Source: Chitinispirillaceae bacterium (GTDB lineage Bacteria > Fibrobacterota > Chitinivibrionia > Chitinivibrionales > Chitinispirillaceae). Taken from it: a DNA stretch of 34,064 nucleotides. Below, in pieces: positions 7,620-15,071 of the stretch; within the stretch, counting starts at the first letter, position 1; every line of letters starts with the position of its first letter. The translations under genes were made by a program, and so were the position numbers. Location of the stretch: contig JAFGHA010000221.1 in the NCBI GenBank assembly GCA_016930275.1, forward strand, positions 1 to 34,064. Direction: 5' to 3'. The notes under the pieces are model-generated. The model was not told the origin of the DNA. It made no database searches and saw nothing but the letters and a program-made list of their open reading frames with translations.

Positions 7620-8933
7620 ATGAATGCACTGGTAATTATTCCCGCACTTATCCATAAATTCACTTTTTCCGCACCACTCGCATGGCTGTTCGGACATCAT
7701 CACGAACAAGTGAAGGGCATATACAGCTTTGAACTTACTCCGGACATCGTCAGGCAGTATGATTGTTTTATTGTCGAGTTGAGCTGGTTTATCGAGCTGT
7801 ACGAGTTCGGGCTAATCATCCGTTTCATACGGCGGCATAACCCCGGTGCATGGATACTTTTCGGGGGCATGCACAGCCAGCTCTGTTACCGGGATATCTT
7901 TAAAACGTATGAAGTCGATTATTTCATCAGAGGCGATAATGAACTGCCGCTTGCACTGTTTCTCGATGGAGCCGATCCGAAGACAATTCCCAATATGACG
8001 GGAAGAAATTTCGAAAATGAACAGACATGGTGTTTCCGGCAGGAGGATTTCAGGACCATGGAGTTCAATCTCGACTGGTTCCCGCAATACGCGAAACGAT
8101 GGGCTGAATATCCTGAACCCGACAGTGACGTGGAAACCAAGTTCGACGAACTTCCGCTGCTCCCCCGTTATTGGGAGAAACAAACGGGTTCGACTCCGCT
8201 GGAATACCGCTGGCGGGTACCTCCGAAAGGGGGGCGTTACCATCTGCCGATGCTGGTTACCGGACGCGGTGCATGTCCGGTCGCGCACGAAGGGTGTGAG
8301 TACTGTATGGCATCACAAACGGAACTGATGCGCGATCTGTACAAACGTCCTTCGCTGGTGATGGATACTACCACGCTGATCATGTTGCTTGAGCAGATCG
8401 AGGGTAAATTTGATCAGGTAACTCTTTTCATCAACAGTAAGGGGCCGTTCGATTTGACCGGCCACCGGTTCAATCTCGATGCCACTATCGAGTTCGATAC
8501 CATCAATCGATCCGCAGATCTGCAGAATATTCTGCCGGCATTTAAAAAGGCAAAGGTCAACCTGGGAATCTATACTGAAGGGCTCATCGGTACTACCTAC
8601 CGTGACGATATTGCATCGCTGTTTGATCTCGAAGACGATGATCACCGTATATACTTTTTCACTTCACCCTCTGCACCTGATACACTGGATGTTCCCGATG
8701 AACGCAGGTTGTATGAAGGAAACATCTTCCCGTACTGGGCGGAATGGGACTATTACACTAACCCCCGAAGAGCGATACGGCGCAGTAGAATGTGGTACAT
8801 GGCAACCGGACAGAAAAACCTGTATCCGCCTCTGCAGAAGATTGCAGCGGGAATCGCGAGATTTCTCTTTCAGCGTATTATTTATCTTGCCGGAAAAGCG
8901 GGGCTGGTGAATCGACGCAGGTTTATAACCTGA
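7620..8933 (+). CDS. cobalamin-type radical SAM protein with an unusual CX6CX2C motif
   Basis: This 437-residue protein has an N-terminal B12-binding-like Rossmann region (about 1-115: ILFGGMHS, then YFIRGDNELPL, the usual end of such domains) and a radical SAM region introduced by GRGACPVAHEGCEYC. The cysteines C219, C226 and C229 give CX6CX2C instead of the canonical CX3CX2C. The C-terminus is basic and partly hydrophobic, so it may touch the membrane. The family includes methyltransferases and ring- or bond-forming enzymes; the reaction here cannot be read. The canonical B12 DxHxxG motif is absent, as in many class B enzymes. No strong ribosome binding site is seen, but the start matches the first beta strand. 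It opens a locus with acyl ligases, an ACP and a second B12 radical SAM protein. Confidence 0.78.
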   Translation: MNALVIIPALIHKFTFSAPLAWLFGHHHEQVKGIYSFELTPDIVRQYDCFIVELSWFIELYEFGLIIRFIRRHNPGAWILFGGMHSQLCYRDIFKTYEVDYFIRGDNELPLALFLDGADPKTIPNMTGRNFENEQTWCFRQEDFRTMEFNLDWFPQYAKRWAEYPEPDSDVETKFDELPLLPRYWEKQTGSTPLEYRWRVPPKGGRYHLPMLVTGRGACPVAHEGCEYCMASQTELMRDLYKRPSLVMDTTTLIMLLEQIEGKFDQVTLFINSKGPFDLTGHRFNLDATIEFDTINRSADLQNILPAFKKAKVNLGIYTEGLIGTTYRDDIASLFDLEDDDHRIYFFTSPSAPDTLDVPDERRLYEGNIFPYWAEWDYYTNPRRAIRRSRMWYMATGQKNLYPPLQKIAAGIARFLFQRIIYLAGKAGLVNRRRFIT

Positions 8934-9670
8934 TCTCATCGCAGCACCGGGAACCGCGGGCGGGTGAATCGCATTGATTTACTGCCTGAAAAGCTTTTTT
9001 ATCCCCGTCGACGTATCTGCAGACCGATCCGTACCTGTATCCGGATGGGCAATACCACTGCCGTAGCACAACAATGTATATTTCACCCGTGTTGATCCAG
9101 TTATTAACTGCCTTGGAAGTGAATGCACGACGTCATTCCGGTGAAAACCGGAGTCCGAAGAGAAACGTGCGTTCCACCTTGATTCCACCGGATCCCGGCG
9201 TGCGCCGGGAAGACGGTACCGCATATCGGTACTATAGCATTCGTGCAGATTACTAAGACAGTTATTATTTTTACTGGACAAAAGAAGAGTGTTTCGAGGA
9301 GCATTCACTCAGGGACCCGGCGCCCCCGAATAATTCAGCAGCATACCACCCAGATACCGAAGAAATTCAGAGACGGGAATAGGGAATGGACACCACTGGA
9401 GCTTCGTGATTGTGACGAAGCGACAGAGAGGCTGCTTATTGATATCTGTAAGTAATTGGATCTGAATTAAATAAAAATAATTCCTGATACAATGCATTAG
9501 ATGAACCGGCACTCTGTGTGGTAGTTGCAACTGTGCGGTTGCGGTGCAACGGCACCATATATTGACCGGTGATAACCGGCCGGGGATCACCGATATTCCG
9601 CGAACCTTTGTTGCCGGTACTGCGGGCTGCAGGGTATCGTTTCACTGGAATCAGGATGGAGTTTCAAAGT
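8934..9670. other. 737-base gap containing a palindromic repeat
   Basis: No convincing gene. Open frames of 60-110 codons on both strands lack ribosome binding sites and family signals. A 70-codon frame at 9243-9455 is the best of them but is not supported. The region includes the repeat at 9131-9215. Confidence 0.4.
9131..9215. repeat. 85-base palindromic REP/MITE-like element
   Basis: The ends CGTCATTCCGG and CCGGGAAGACG are imperfect inverted repeats. Inside lie two hairpins: CCGGT-GAAA-ACCGG at about 9138-9151 and TCCCGGCG-TG-CGCCGGGA at 9193-9210. This is the form of the dispersed CGTCATTCC...GGAATGACG elements seen in many bacterial genomes. Only one copy is in the window, so dispersal is inferred. 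Confidence 0.6.
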
Positions 9671-10069
9671 ATGCCAGTACTCAGTTTTCGTTCGAATATC
9701 GCACTATCGGCCGATCACCGGCGTGAACTGCTGCGTGATGCCTCCGATGCAGTAGAACGGTTGCTCCGGTCGGGTGTCTGCAGTGTGCTGGCGCACTATA
9801 TTCATTGCGATATTCTGCTTGACGGAACAGCGGAACCTGCGGTTTATGCCGAGGTGCAGAGTATCGCACCGCCGGATGAACGGGTGAGCCGGGATCTGTG
9901 CAGCGCGCTTCTGGATATCGTCAACTGTTACGAGCAGGTCGATCCTTCCCGTGTTTATGTCTATCTTCCGGTTGTCAATGCTCATTCCGCCTGGAAATTC
10001 ATTGACGGGCAACCGGTCAGTACTCATTCGATCCTTTCTGAACGAGGCGGACAGCAGCATGGCAACTGA
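9671..10069 (+). CDS. MIF/4-OT-like tautomerase-superfamily protein
   Basis: This 132-residue protein begins Met-Pro-Val-Leu-Ser-Phe. After Met removal Pro-1 would be the N-terminal general base of the tautomerase superfamily. The order beta strand, long helix (SADHRRELLRDASDAVERLL), strand (HYIHCDILLDG), helix (RVSRDLCSALLDIVNCYEQV), strand (SRVYVYLPVV) fits one half-fold followed by a partial repeat. This is the architecture of MIF-like or dehalogenase-like members, although overall similarity is weak. AGGATGGAG at 9653-9661 supports the ATG at 9671; the longer frame from 9569 is not needed. It overlaps the following hydrolase gene by 11 bases, so the two are translationally coupled. A role in isomerising or decarboxylating an enolisable acyl intermediate is inference. 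Confidence 0.6.
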   Translation: MPVLSFRSNIALSADHRRELLRDASDAVERLLRSGVCSVLAHYIHCDILLDGTAEPAVYAEVQSIAPPDERVSRDLCSALLDIVNCYEQVDPSRVYVYLPVVNAHSAWKFIDGQPVSTHSILSERGGQQHGN

Positions 10070-11213
10070 CCAGTGGACGATACGCAACCTGCTTACCCCG
10101 GTGGCGACACGACTGCTCATCGGAGGAGGAAATCCCTTCGACCTTGAAGAAGTGCTCGGACGGATGGAATCGGTAGTGCTGCGTAATGCGAAACAGCTCG
10201 AAGATCTCTGGCTGTCGTGCTGGGATGAAAAAGCGCGGTTCTACGAATCGCTTGCCGTAAATGCCCGTAACGATAACAACCTGATCACCTCGCTGGAAAT
10301 GTATCGGCATGCGACGTTGAGTCGTTTCGCCGCATTTCTGATCAACACATCGTCGCCTGAAAAGAAAAAAGAATCCTATCTGCAATACCGGGATACCTAT
10401 GCCGAATCGATCGACAAACCCTCTTTTCCGGTACTTCCGGTCGATATTCCTCTCGATGGTGAAACCGCTCTGGCCGCGTATCTTCACCTTCCGCCCACAG
10501 GAAGGGCGGCGGCGGGAGCGATAGTCCTGTTCTCCGGACTGGGAAGTTGCAAAGAGGAAATGCATATGCTCGCGCGGCCGGTCGCGGAGCGAGGTATTGC
10601 GGTACTGGTACCCGATATGCCCGGTTGCGGAGTTTCGCTTTTTGAACGGGGGATACAGTGTCGTATCGAACACATCGAAGCCGCATTTTCTTCGTGCCTG
10701 CATTTTCTAACGGAACATGAGGCTGTCGCTACCGTTCCTGTCGGATGCGCCGGTTTGTGCATGGGAGGCGGCTACGCCTACCGCGCGGCCTCGCTCAACA
10801 GAGGCTACCGGTACTGTGCCGTTCTGTTTCCGCTGTTTGTCGCCGACGTTCCGATCTCCATGATACCGCAATGGTTCAAAGCGGGTGATTGGTTTACTTA
10901 TCAGACCGGCTATATCAATCCAACGGAGTTCGAATCCGTCATGGGGTGTGCGGAAGAAGAGCATCCTGAATGTCCGTTTTTCATTGCCCACGGAAAACAC
11001 GACAACTGGATGTCGCTTGAACGTACACGTGAACTCTTTAGTCGTGTTCCCAACGATGATAAAGAGTTACTGGTTATTGGAAATGATTCTGACCGCCACG
11101 GGGAATATTCCACCGTACTGCATACCATGCCGGTAGGTGAACAGTTGCACTGGGTCAAACACCGCTTTGCCGACTGGTTGCATCGCCAGGCTTTCACCGG
11201 AACCGGACGGTAG
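10059..11213 (+). CDS. alpha/beta hydrolase with a cysteine nucleophile
   Basis: This 384-residue protein has a helical N-terminal region (about 1-125) and an alpha/beta hydrolase core (about 140-380), like FrsA, Ayg1 and dihydroxypseudooxynicotine hydrolase. Where those have a nucleophilic Ser, this one has Cys: C234 in GLCMGG, as in dienelactone hydrolase. The rest of the triad is D315 (HGKHDNW) and H347 (DRHGEY). DMPGCG at about residue 190 marks an early strand-turn. A C-C or thioester/ester hydrolase acting on the product of this locus is plausible. The ATG at 10059 overlaps the tautomerase gene by 11 bases. Its stop lies 19 bases before the next ligase gene, so all three are probably co-transcribed. 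Confidence 0.75.
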   Translation: MATDQWTIRNLLTPVATRLLIGGGNPFDLEEVLGRMESVVLRNAKQLEDLWLSCWDEKARFYESLAVNARNDNNLITSLEMYRHATLSRFAAFLINTSSPEKKKESYLQYRDTYAESIDKPSFPVLPVDIPLDGETALAAYLHLPPTGRAAAGAIVLFSGLGSCKEEMHMLARPVAERGIAVLVPDMPGCGVSLFERGIQCRIEHIEAAFSSCLHFLTEHEAVATVPVGCAGLCMGGGYAYRAASLNRGYRYCAVLFPLFVADVPISMIPQWFKAGDWFTYQTGYINPTEFESVMGCAEEEHPECPFFIAHGKHDNWMSLERTRELFSRVPNDDKELLVIGNDSDRHGEYSTVLHTMPVGEQLHWVKHRFADWLHRQAFTGTGR

Positions 11214-11232
11214 GAAACAGTGGGGGGAGCAG

Positions 11233-12783
11233 GTGACGAACGATACGCTGAATTCCATTTCCGTAACGCTACAAAACCATGCAACGGTCAATCCGGACAA
11301 AACCATGCTGATGGTCGACGGAGAGCGGTTGAGTTACGGTGGATTCGAACATGAGGTGGAACGTCTTGCCGCCGCATTTGTTTTTCATGGAACCGGTCCC
11401 GGTGATTGTGTCGCGCTCATCATGCCGAATTCAATTGACTGGTATATTGCATTCTGGGCGGCGGTTCGGTGCGGCGCACGACCGGTACCGCTCGATCCGC
11501 AAACGGGTGAATGGGAACTGCAGCAGTTTTTCATTCTGATGAAGTTCAGTCTGTGCTGTATCGTGCGATCATACCGGGCAAATCCGTTGCGGGAAAATGT
11601 TCTGGCGGTTACCGAAGAAATGAAAATCCCGACAGCGGTGATCGTTATGGATGCGCAGACGGAAACGGCACCGTTGATTTCACGAACCGGCGTGTATCCG
11701 CCGGACACAAAGGAATATGCGCTTCCCGCCATGAAAAATACACAGCCGGGAGAGCTGTTGATGTACGCATGCACTTCCGGAACGACCGGTAATCCGAAGA
11801 TACTGGCAGTTGAACATGCCGGTTTTTACCGGTCACAGAGGGATATGGCGGTGTATCTGGGGTTGGGACCGACCGATATCATGTTACTGGGAATGCCGCT
11901 TTATCATCAGGGTGGTTTCGGAATGGGAGTACAAATGCTGCTTCCAGGTGGAACGGCTCTTTACCAGTCCCGTTTCGATCCCGAATCGTTCATCCGGACC
12001 GTGCAGCGGCAGCAGGTGACCGTTGTACAGTTGACGGCGACTCTGGCGAAGATCCTGATCTCCCATCCGGCATTCAAACGACCGGCGATTGATTCTCTGA
12101 GGATCGCCTACTTCGCGGGTGAACTGCTTCCCGATGAGGTGGCGGAGAAATTTTACCGGGATTTCGGGATTCGGGTAGTGAATATCATCGGTTCATCGGA
12201 AACCGGTACCATGGCGGTCTGGGATTCACGATGCGATACGGATTGCAGTGTCAATGATTTCCGGCCGATGCCGTTCACCGATGTCATCCTGCGCGATGAT
12301 GCAGGAGGCGAACCGCCGGAAGGAGAACCGGGAGTACTGCAGGTCCGAACCGATGCGGTACTCCTCGAATATTTCGGCAATATATCGCTGACACGCGAGA
12401 AAATCATTATTCGTGACGGAAAACGATGGTTCGATACCGGCGATTGCGGCATCCGTCTTCCCGATGGCCGTATCAGATTGATGGGACGCCGGAAAAGGAT
12501 CATCAAACGGGGCGGAAACCTGATTTATCCCGAAGAGATAGAGGCGTTCCTGCTGACGCATCCTCGTCTGCATGCAGTTGCCGTCAACGGTGAACCGCAC
12601 GAGATATTCGGTGAAATGATCGTCGCACACGTGCAACCGTCCGACGGTGCACAATTGACCGGCGGTGAACTGGTTCGCTTCTGCAGAGGTAAACTGTCGT
12701 CGTATAAAATTCCGGACCGATTCGTTGTCACGGAGGAATTACCGAAAGATATCGGGAAAATTCAGTTCAAGTATATAAGGTGA
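11233..12783 (+). CDS. AMP-forming acyl ligase 1 (ANL superfamily)
   Basis: This 516-residue adenylating enzyme activates a carboxylate as acyl-AMP and passes it to CoA or a carrier protein. Motifs are P-loop TSGTTGNPK (from T181), A5 GSSETG, A7/A8 FDTGDCG...GRRKRIIKRGG and the A10 lysine K509 (IGKIQF), so it looks active. The start is taken as GTG 11233 after a GGGGGGAG tract at 11222-11229. The spacing is short and no other in-frame start is better; upstream frame overlaps the hydrolase stop. The substrate pocket is not readable. With the ACP and a second ligase in the same locus, one ligase may load the carrier protein and the other may make a CoA ester. Confidence 0.88.
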   Translation: MTNDTLNSISVTLQNHATVNPDKTMLMVDGERLSYGGFEHEVERLAAAFVFHGTGPGDCVALIMPNSIDWYIAFWAAVRCGARPVPLDPQTGEWELQQFFILMKFSLCCIVRSYRANPLRENVLAVTEEMKIPTAVIVMDAQTETAPLISRTGVYPPDTKEYALPAMKNTQPGELLMYACTSGTTGNPKILAVEHAGFYRSQRDMAVYLGLGPTDIMLLGMPLYHQGGFGMGVQMLLPGGTALYQSRFDPESFIRTVQRQQVTVVQLTATLAKILISHPAFKRPAIDSLRIAYFAGELLPDEVAEKFYRDFGIRVVNIIGSSETGTMAVWDSRCDTDCSVNDFRPMPFTDVILRDDAGGEPPEGEPGVLQVRTDAVLLEYFGNISLTREKIIIRDGKRWFDTGDCGIRLPDGRIRLMGRRKRIIKRGGNLIYPEEIEAFLLTHPRLHAVAVNGEPHEIFGEMIVAHVQPSDGAQLTGGELVRFCRGKLSSYKIPDRFVVTEELPKDIGKIQFKYIR

Positions 12784-13210
12784 TCTCCGGTTCAATCTCC
12801 GGCAGGTTGATCTTTACTTATATCTCATGGACTGGAAACAGATGGTGAAATAAGATGTGGAGCAAGTGAAACGGGGAGTAGTTATTAAAGGGAGCATAGA
12901 CATGCCGCTCCTATGAAGCTTGAAAAAGGTGCAGAATTTTTTGCTGCAGACCTATCGGCCCTATGGACCTTTTGTATGCGAAGATATACCTGATTGCGAA
13001 TACTGTAATCCTCCGCGCTTGGCGAACCATGAAAATTCATCCTTCGCGGGCTTGGGATGAGCGGATATTCGCAATTTAATCTGGCGTTATAAATAAAATA
13101 GAGCGTCATAGGTGGGATATGTTAGTAGCACATCAGAAAAGATATGATTTGAGGTCCGTCAGGACCGGCATGTCTCTTCTTTTTGAGTAAATCAATACTG
13201 CACACAACAC
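12784..13210. other. 427-base gap with a nested palindrome
   Basis: No supported gene; a 74-codon minus-strand frame at 12885-13109 runs across the palindrome and is judged spurious. The gap separates two ligase genes and contains the structured element at 12993-13075, plus a small GGTCC/GGACC hairpin near 13153. Confidence 0.4.
12993..13075. repeat. 83-base nested inverted repeat
   Basis: Four nested complementary arms share one centre: ATTGCGAATA (12993-13002) with TATTCGCAAT (13066-13075), TCCGC (13012-13016) with GCGGA (13061-13065), GCGAA (13022-13026) with TTCGC (13043-13047), and ATGAA (13029-13033) with TTCAT (13036-13040). This could be a folded RNA leader for the second ligase operon or a miniature palindromic element. 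No T-run follows, so it is not a simple terminator. Confidence 0.55.
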
Positions 13211-14809
13211 ATGAAAGGCCTGCAGGCACCAATGAGACAAGACGTCGATTTCAACACCCTCTATGATGTATGGACGGCATCCCGGACCGATGACGCTACA
13301 GTCATGTATTTCAATGACCGGGAAATACGTCTGGGTGAAGTCAGAAAAATGTCCGATCAGTATATGATTCATCTTCAGCATCATGGAGTAAAACCGGGAA
13401 CCGGTGTCGGATTATCACTGCCGAATTGTCCGGAAGTATTTGCCCTCTTTTTCGCCGTCTGGCGAATCGGCGCCTATGCCGTACCGTTGTTCCCGATGAT
13501 TCCTGATCCGATGAAGACGGGAATATTCTCATCTTCACGCGTGGCACTGGTGGTAACGAAAATGGCAGGTCGGGAAACCCTTGCCGCTGAAGCCCTCCGA
13601 CGGCATGCCGGATTTGCCGTTATCGCTCTTGATGCCGAAGAAGATGGTGGTTTTTCCGCACCGGTCGCCGGGAATGAATCCCTGGCGGCCGTTTCGACGG
13701 CACCTGGTATGCCGGCATTGGTTGCCGCCAGTTCAGGTACCACCGGGATTCCGAAAATCGTTATGATGGACCGGAGGAATATTTCCTCGGCACTGCAATG
13801 TTCCTTCGCGATGGTACCGGAATATCTTCCGGAAAACGGGCACACCTGGCGTTCGACCATCGCGTTTCCGTTATCGACTTCGGGGATGCTGGTGTGTGCC
13901 GGGCTGCTGTTCAAAGGGGTCGATCTTATTTTTTCGGATAATCTCTCGCCGGTCACGTATCTCGAACTGACGGGAAAATGGAGAGCGCAGCTGCTTTCCG
14001 CGCCGCCATCCTACTTTGAAAACATCTGCGGCATACCCGCAGTCGACCCGCGAGTTTCAGAATCGGTGCAGGGGATAATGACCGGTATGGATTTTCTCTC
14101 TTCGTCGCTGCTCAAACGACTGCACCTGCGGTTTCCGCATCTGCGGTACTGTTCCATCGGGTACGGACTCGTTGAAACGTCGACCGTATTCATGGTACGG
14201 AAACCGGATGTTGACGGAAGCGACAATTCCGCAGGTTTCAGGCTTTCTGAAGGTGTATCGAACGAGATTTCCGTTCGTGACGGGAATGGTACTCTCGTCG
14301 TCGAGGGTACCGAAGGTGAACTCTGGGTACGGGGACCGTCGGTAGTACGTGAATACCTCGGCAATCAGGAGGCTACTGCACAGGCATTCACCGACGAATG
14401 GTTCAGAACCGGTGATGTCGCCCGGAAAACCGGAAACGAATCGATGGTACTACTCGGAAGAAACAAATATCTGATCAAACGGGGTGGAAAATCGGTTTCT
14501 CCGCTGGAAGTTCAGCAGCACGTCAATGCCGTGAGCGGAGTGAAGGAATCAGCGGTGGTCGGTGTACCGCACCGGTTGTACGGCCAGATGATATGGGCGT
14601 ACGTCGTACCCGAAGGAGAAGAGGAAGGGCTCGAGAAGGAAATCATGAAGACGTGCAGGGAATCACTGCCGAATTATATGCTGCCCGATGCCGTACGGTT
14701 TCTACCGCAGCTGCCGAGGCATCAGGGAGCGGGGAAACTGAATGTGGATTATCTGTTAAACGGTGCGCGGGAGGAACTCGCGGCACTACAGGAGGAAGAC
14801 AATGGCTGA
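13211..14809 (+). CDS. AMP-forming acyl ligase 2 (ANL superfamily)
   Basis: This 532-residue protein is a second, clearly different adenylating enzyme. It has P-loop SSGTTGIPK (about residues 176-184), A5 GYGLVET, A7/A8 FRTGDVA...GRNKYLIKRGGK and an A10 lysine in GAGKLN near the C-terminus, so it should form acyl-adenylates. The start may be ATG 13211 or ATG 13232; no strong ribosome binding site separates them. The stop codon overlaps the start of the ACP gene by 8 bases (ATGGCTGA). This tight coupling suggests that this ligase, rather than ligase 1, loads the ACP. Such pairs occur in NRPS-like and fatty-acyl tailoring pathways. The substrate is unknown. Confidence 0.88.
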   Translation: MKGLQAPMRQDVDFNTLYDVWTASRTDDATVMYFNDREIRLGEVRKMSDQYMIHLQHHGVKPGTGVGLSLPNCPEVFALFFAVWRIGAYAVPLFPMIPDPMKTGIFSSSRVALVVTKMAGRETLAAEALRRHAGFAVIALDAEEDGGFSAPVAGNESLAAVSTAPGMPALVAASSGTTGIPKIVMMDRRNISSALQCSFAMVPEYLPENGHTWRSTIAFPLSTSGMLVCAGLLFKGVDLIFSDNLSPVTYLELTGKWRAQLLSAPPSYFENICGIPAVDPRVSESVQGIMTGMDFLSSSLLKRLHLRFPHLRYCSIGYGLVETSTVFMVRKPDVDGSDNSAGFRLSEGVSNEISVRDGNGTLVVEGTEGELWVRGPSVVREYLGNQEATAQAFTDEWFRTGDVARKTGNESMVLLGRNKYLIKRGGKSVSPLEVQQHVNAVSGVKESAVVGVPHRLYGQMIWAYVVPEGEEEGLEKEIMKTCRESLPNYMLPDAVRFLPQLPRHQGAGKLNVDYLLNGAREELAALQEEDNG

Positions 14810-15071
14810 AAAGTTGACCTGGGATCATTTTCTCGACACGCTCGCCGGCGGGCTGGGTATGGAAAAAGAGGAACTCACGGCGGATACGCACCTGTATAAC
14901 GATATCGGTATCGATTCTCTGGGGGTATTCAGTGTCGGGATGAAGATGATCAATACGTATGCGATACAGCTGCCGCTGGCACTGGTTTCAACCATCCAGA
15001 CGGTGGGTGACATGTACGAATCGATGGTGAAAGCAGTTGCGAAAGGAAAGGGCGGGGAAGCGGCGGCATGA
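14802..15071 (+). CDS. acyl carrier protein
   Basis: This 89-residue carrier protein has the phosphopantetheine site GIDSLG with S39, an N-terminal helix (DHFLDTLAGGLG), acidic loop (DTHLYNDIGID) and the expected helices III and IV. It is acidic around the serine as usual. GGAGGAAG at 14791-14798 gives a good ribosome binding site for ATG 14802. The gene overlaps the upstream ligase by 8 bases and shares ATGA with the downstream radical SAM gene, so ligase, carrier and radical enzyme are likely made in fixed ratio. A specialised carrier for this locus is more likely than the housekeeping AcpP, because no fab genes are nearby. Confidence 0.9.
   Translation: MAEKLTWDHFLDTLAGGLGMEKEELTADTHLYNDIGIDSLGVFSVGMKMINTYAIQLPLALVSTIQTVGDMYESMVKAVAKGKGGEAAA

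Noticed and set aside
9243..9590. Small open frames on both strands before the tautomerase gene
   Set aside because: Overlapping opposite-strand frames with no family signal; gap better explained by repeat and non-coding DNA.
12885..13109. 74-codon minus-strand frame between the ligase genes
   Set aside because: It crosses the nested palindrome, has no ribosome binding site and no recognisable domain.
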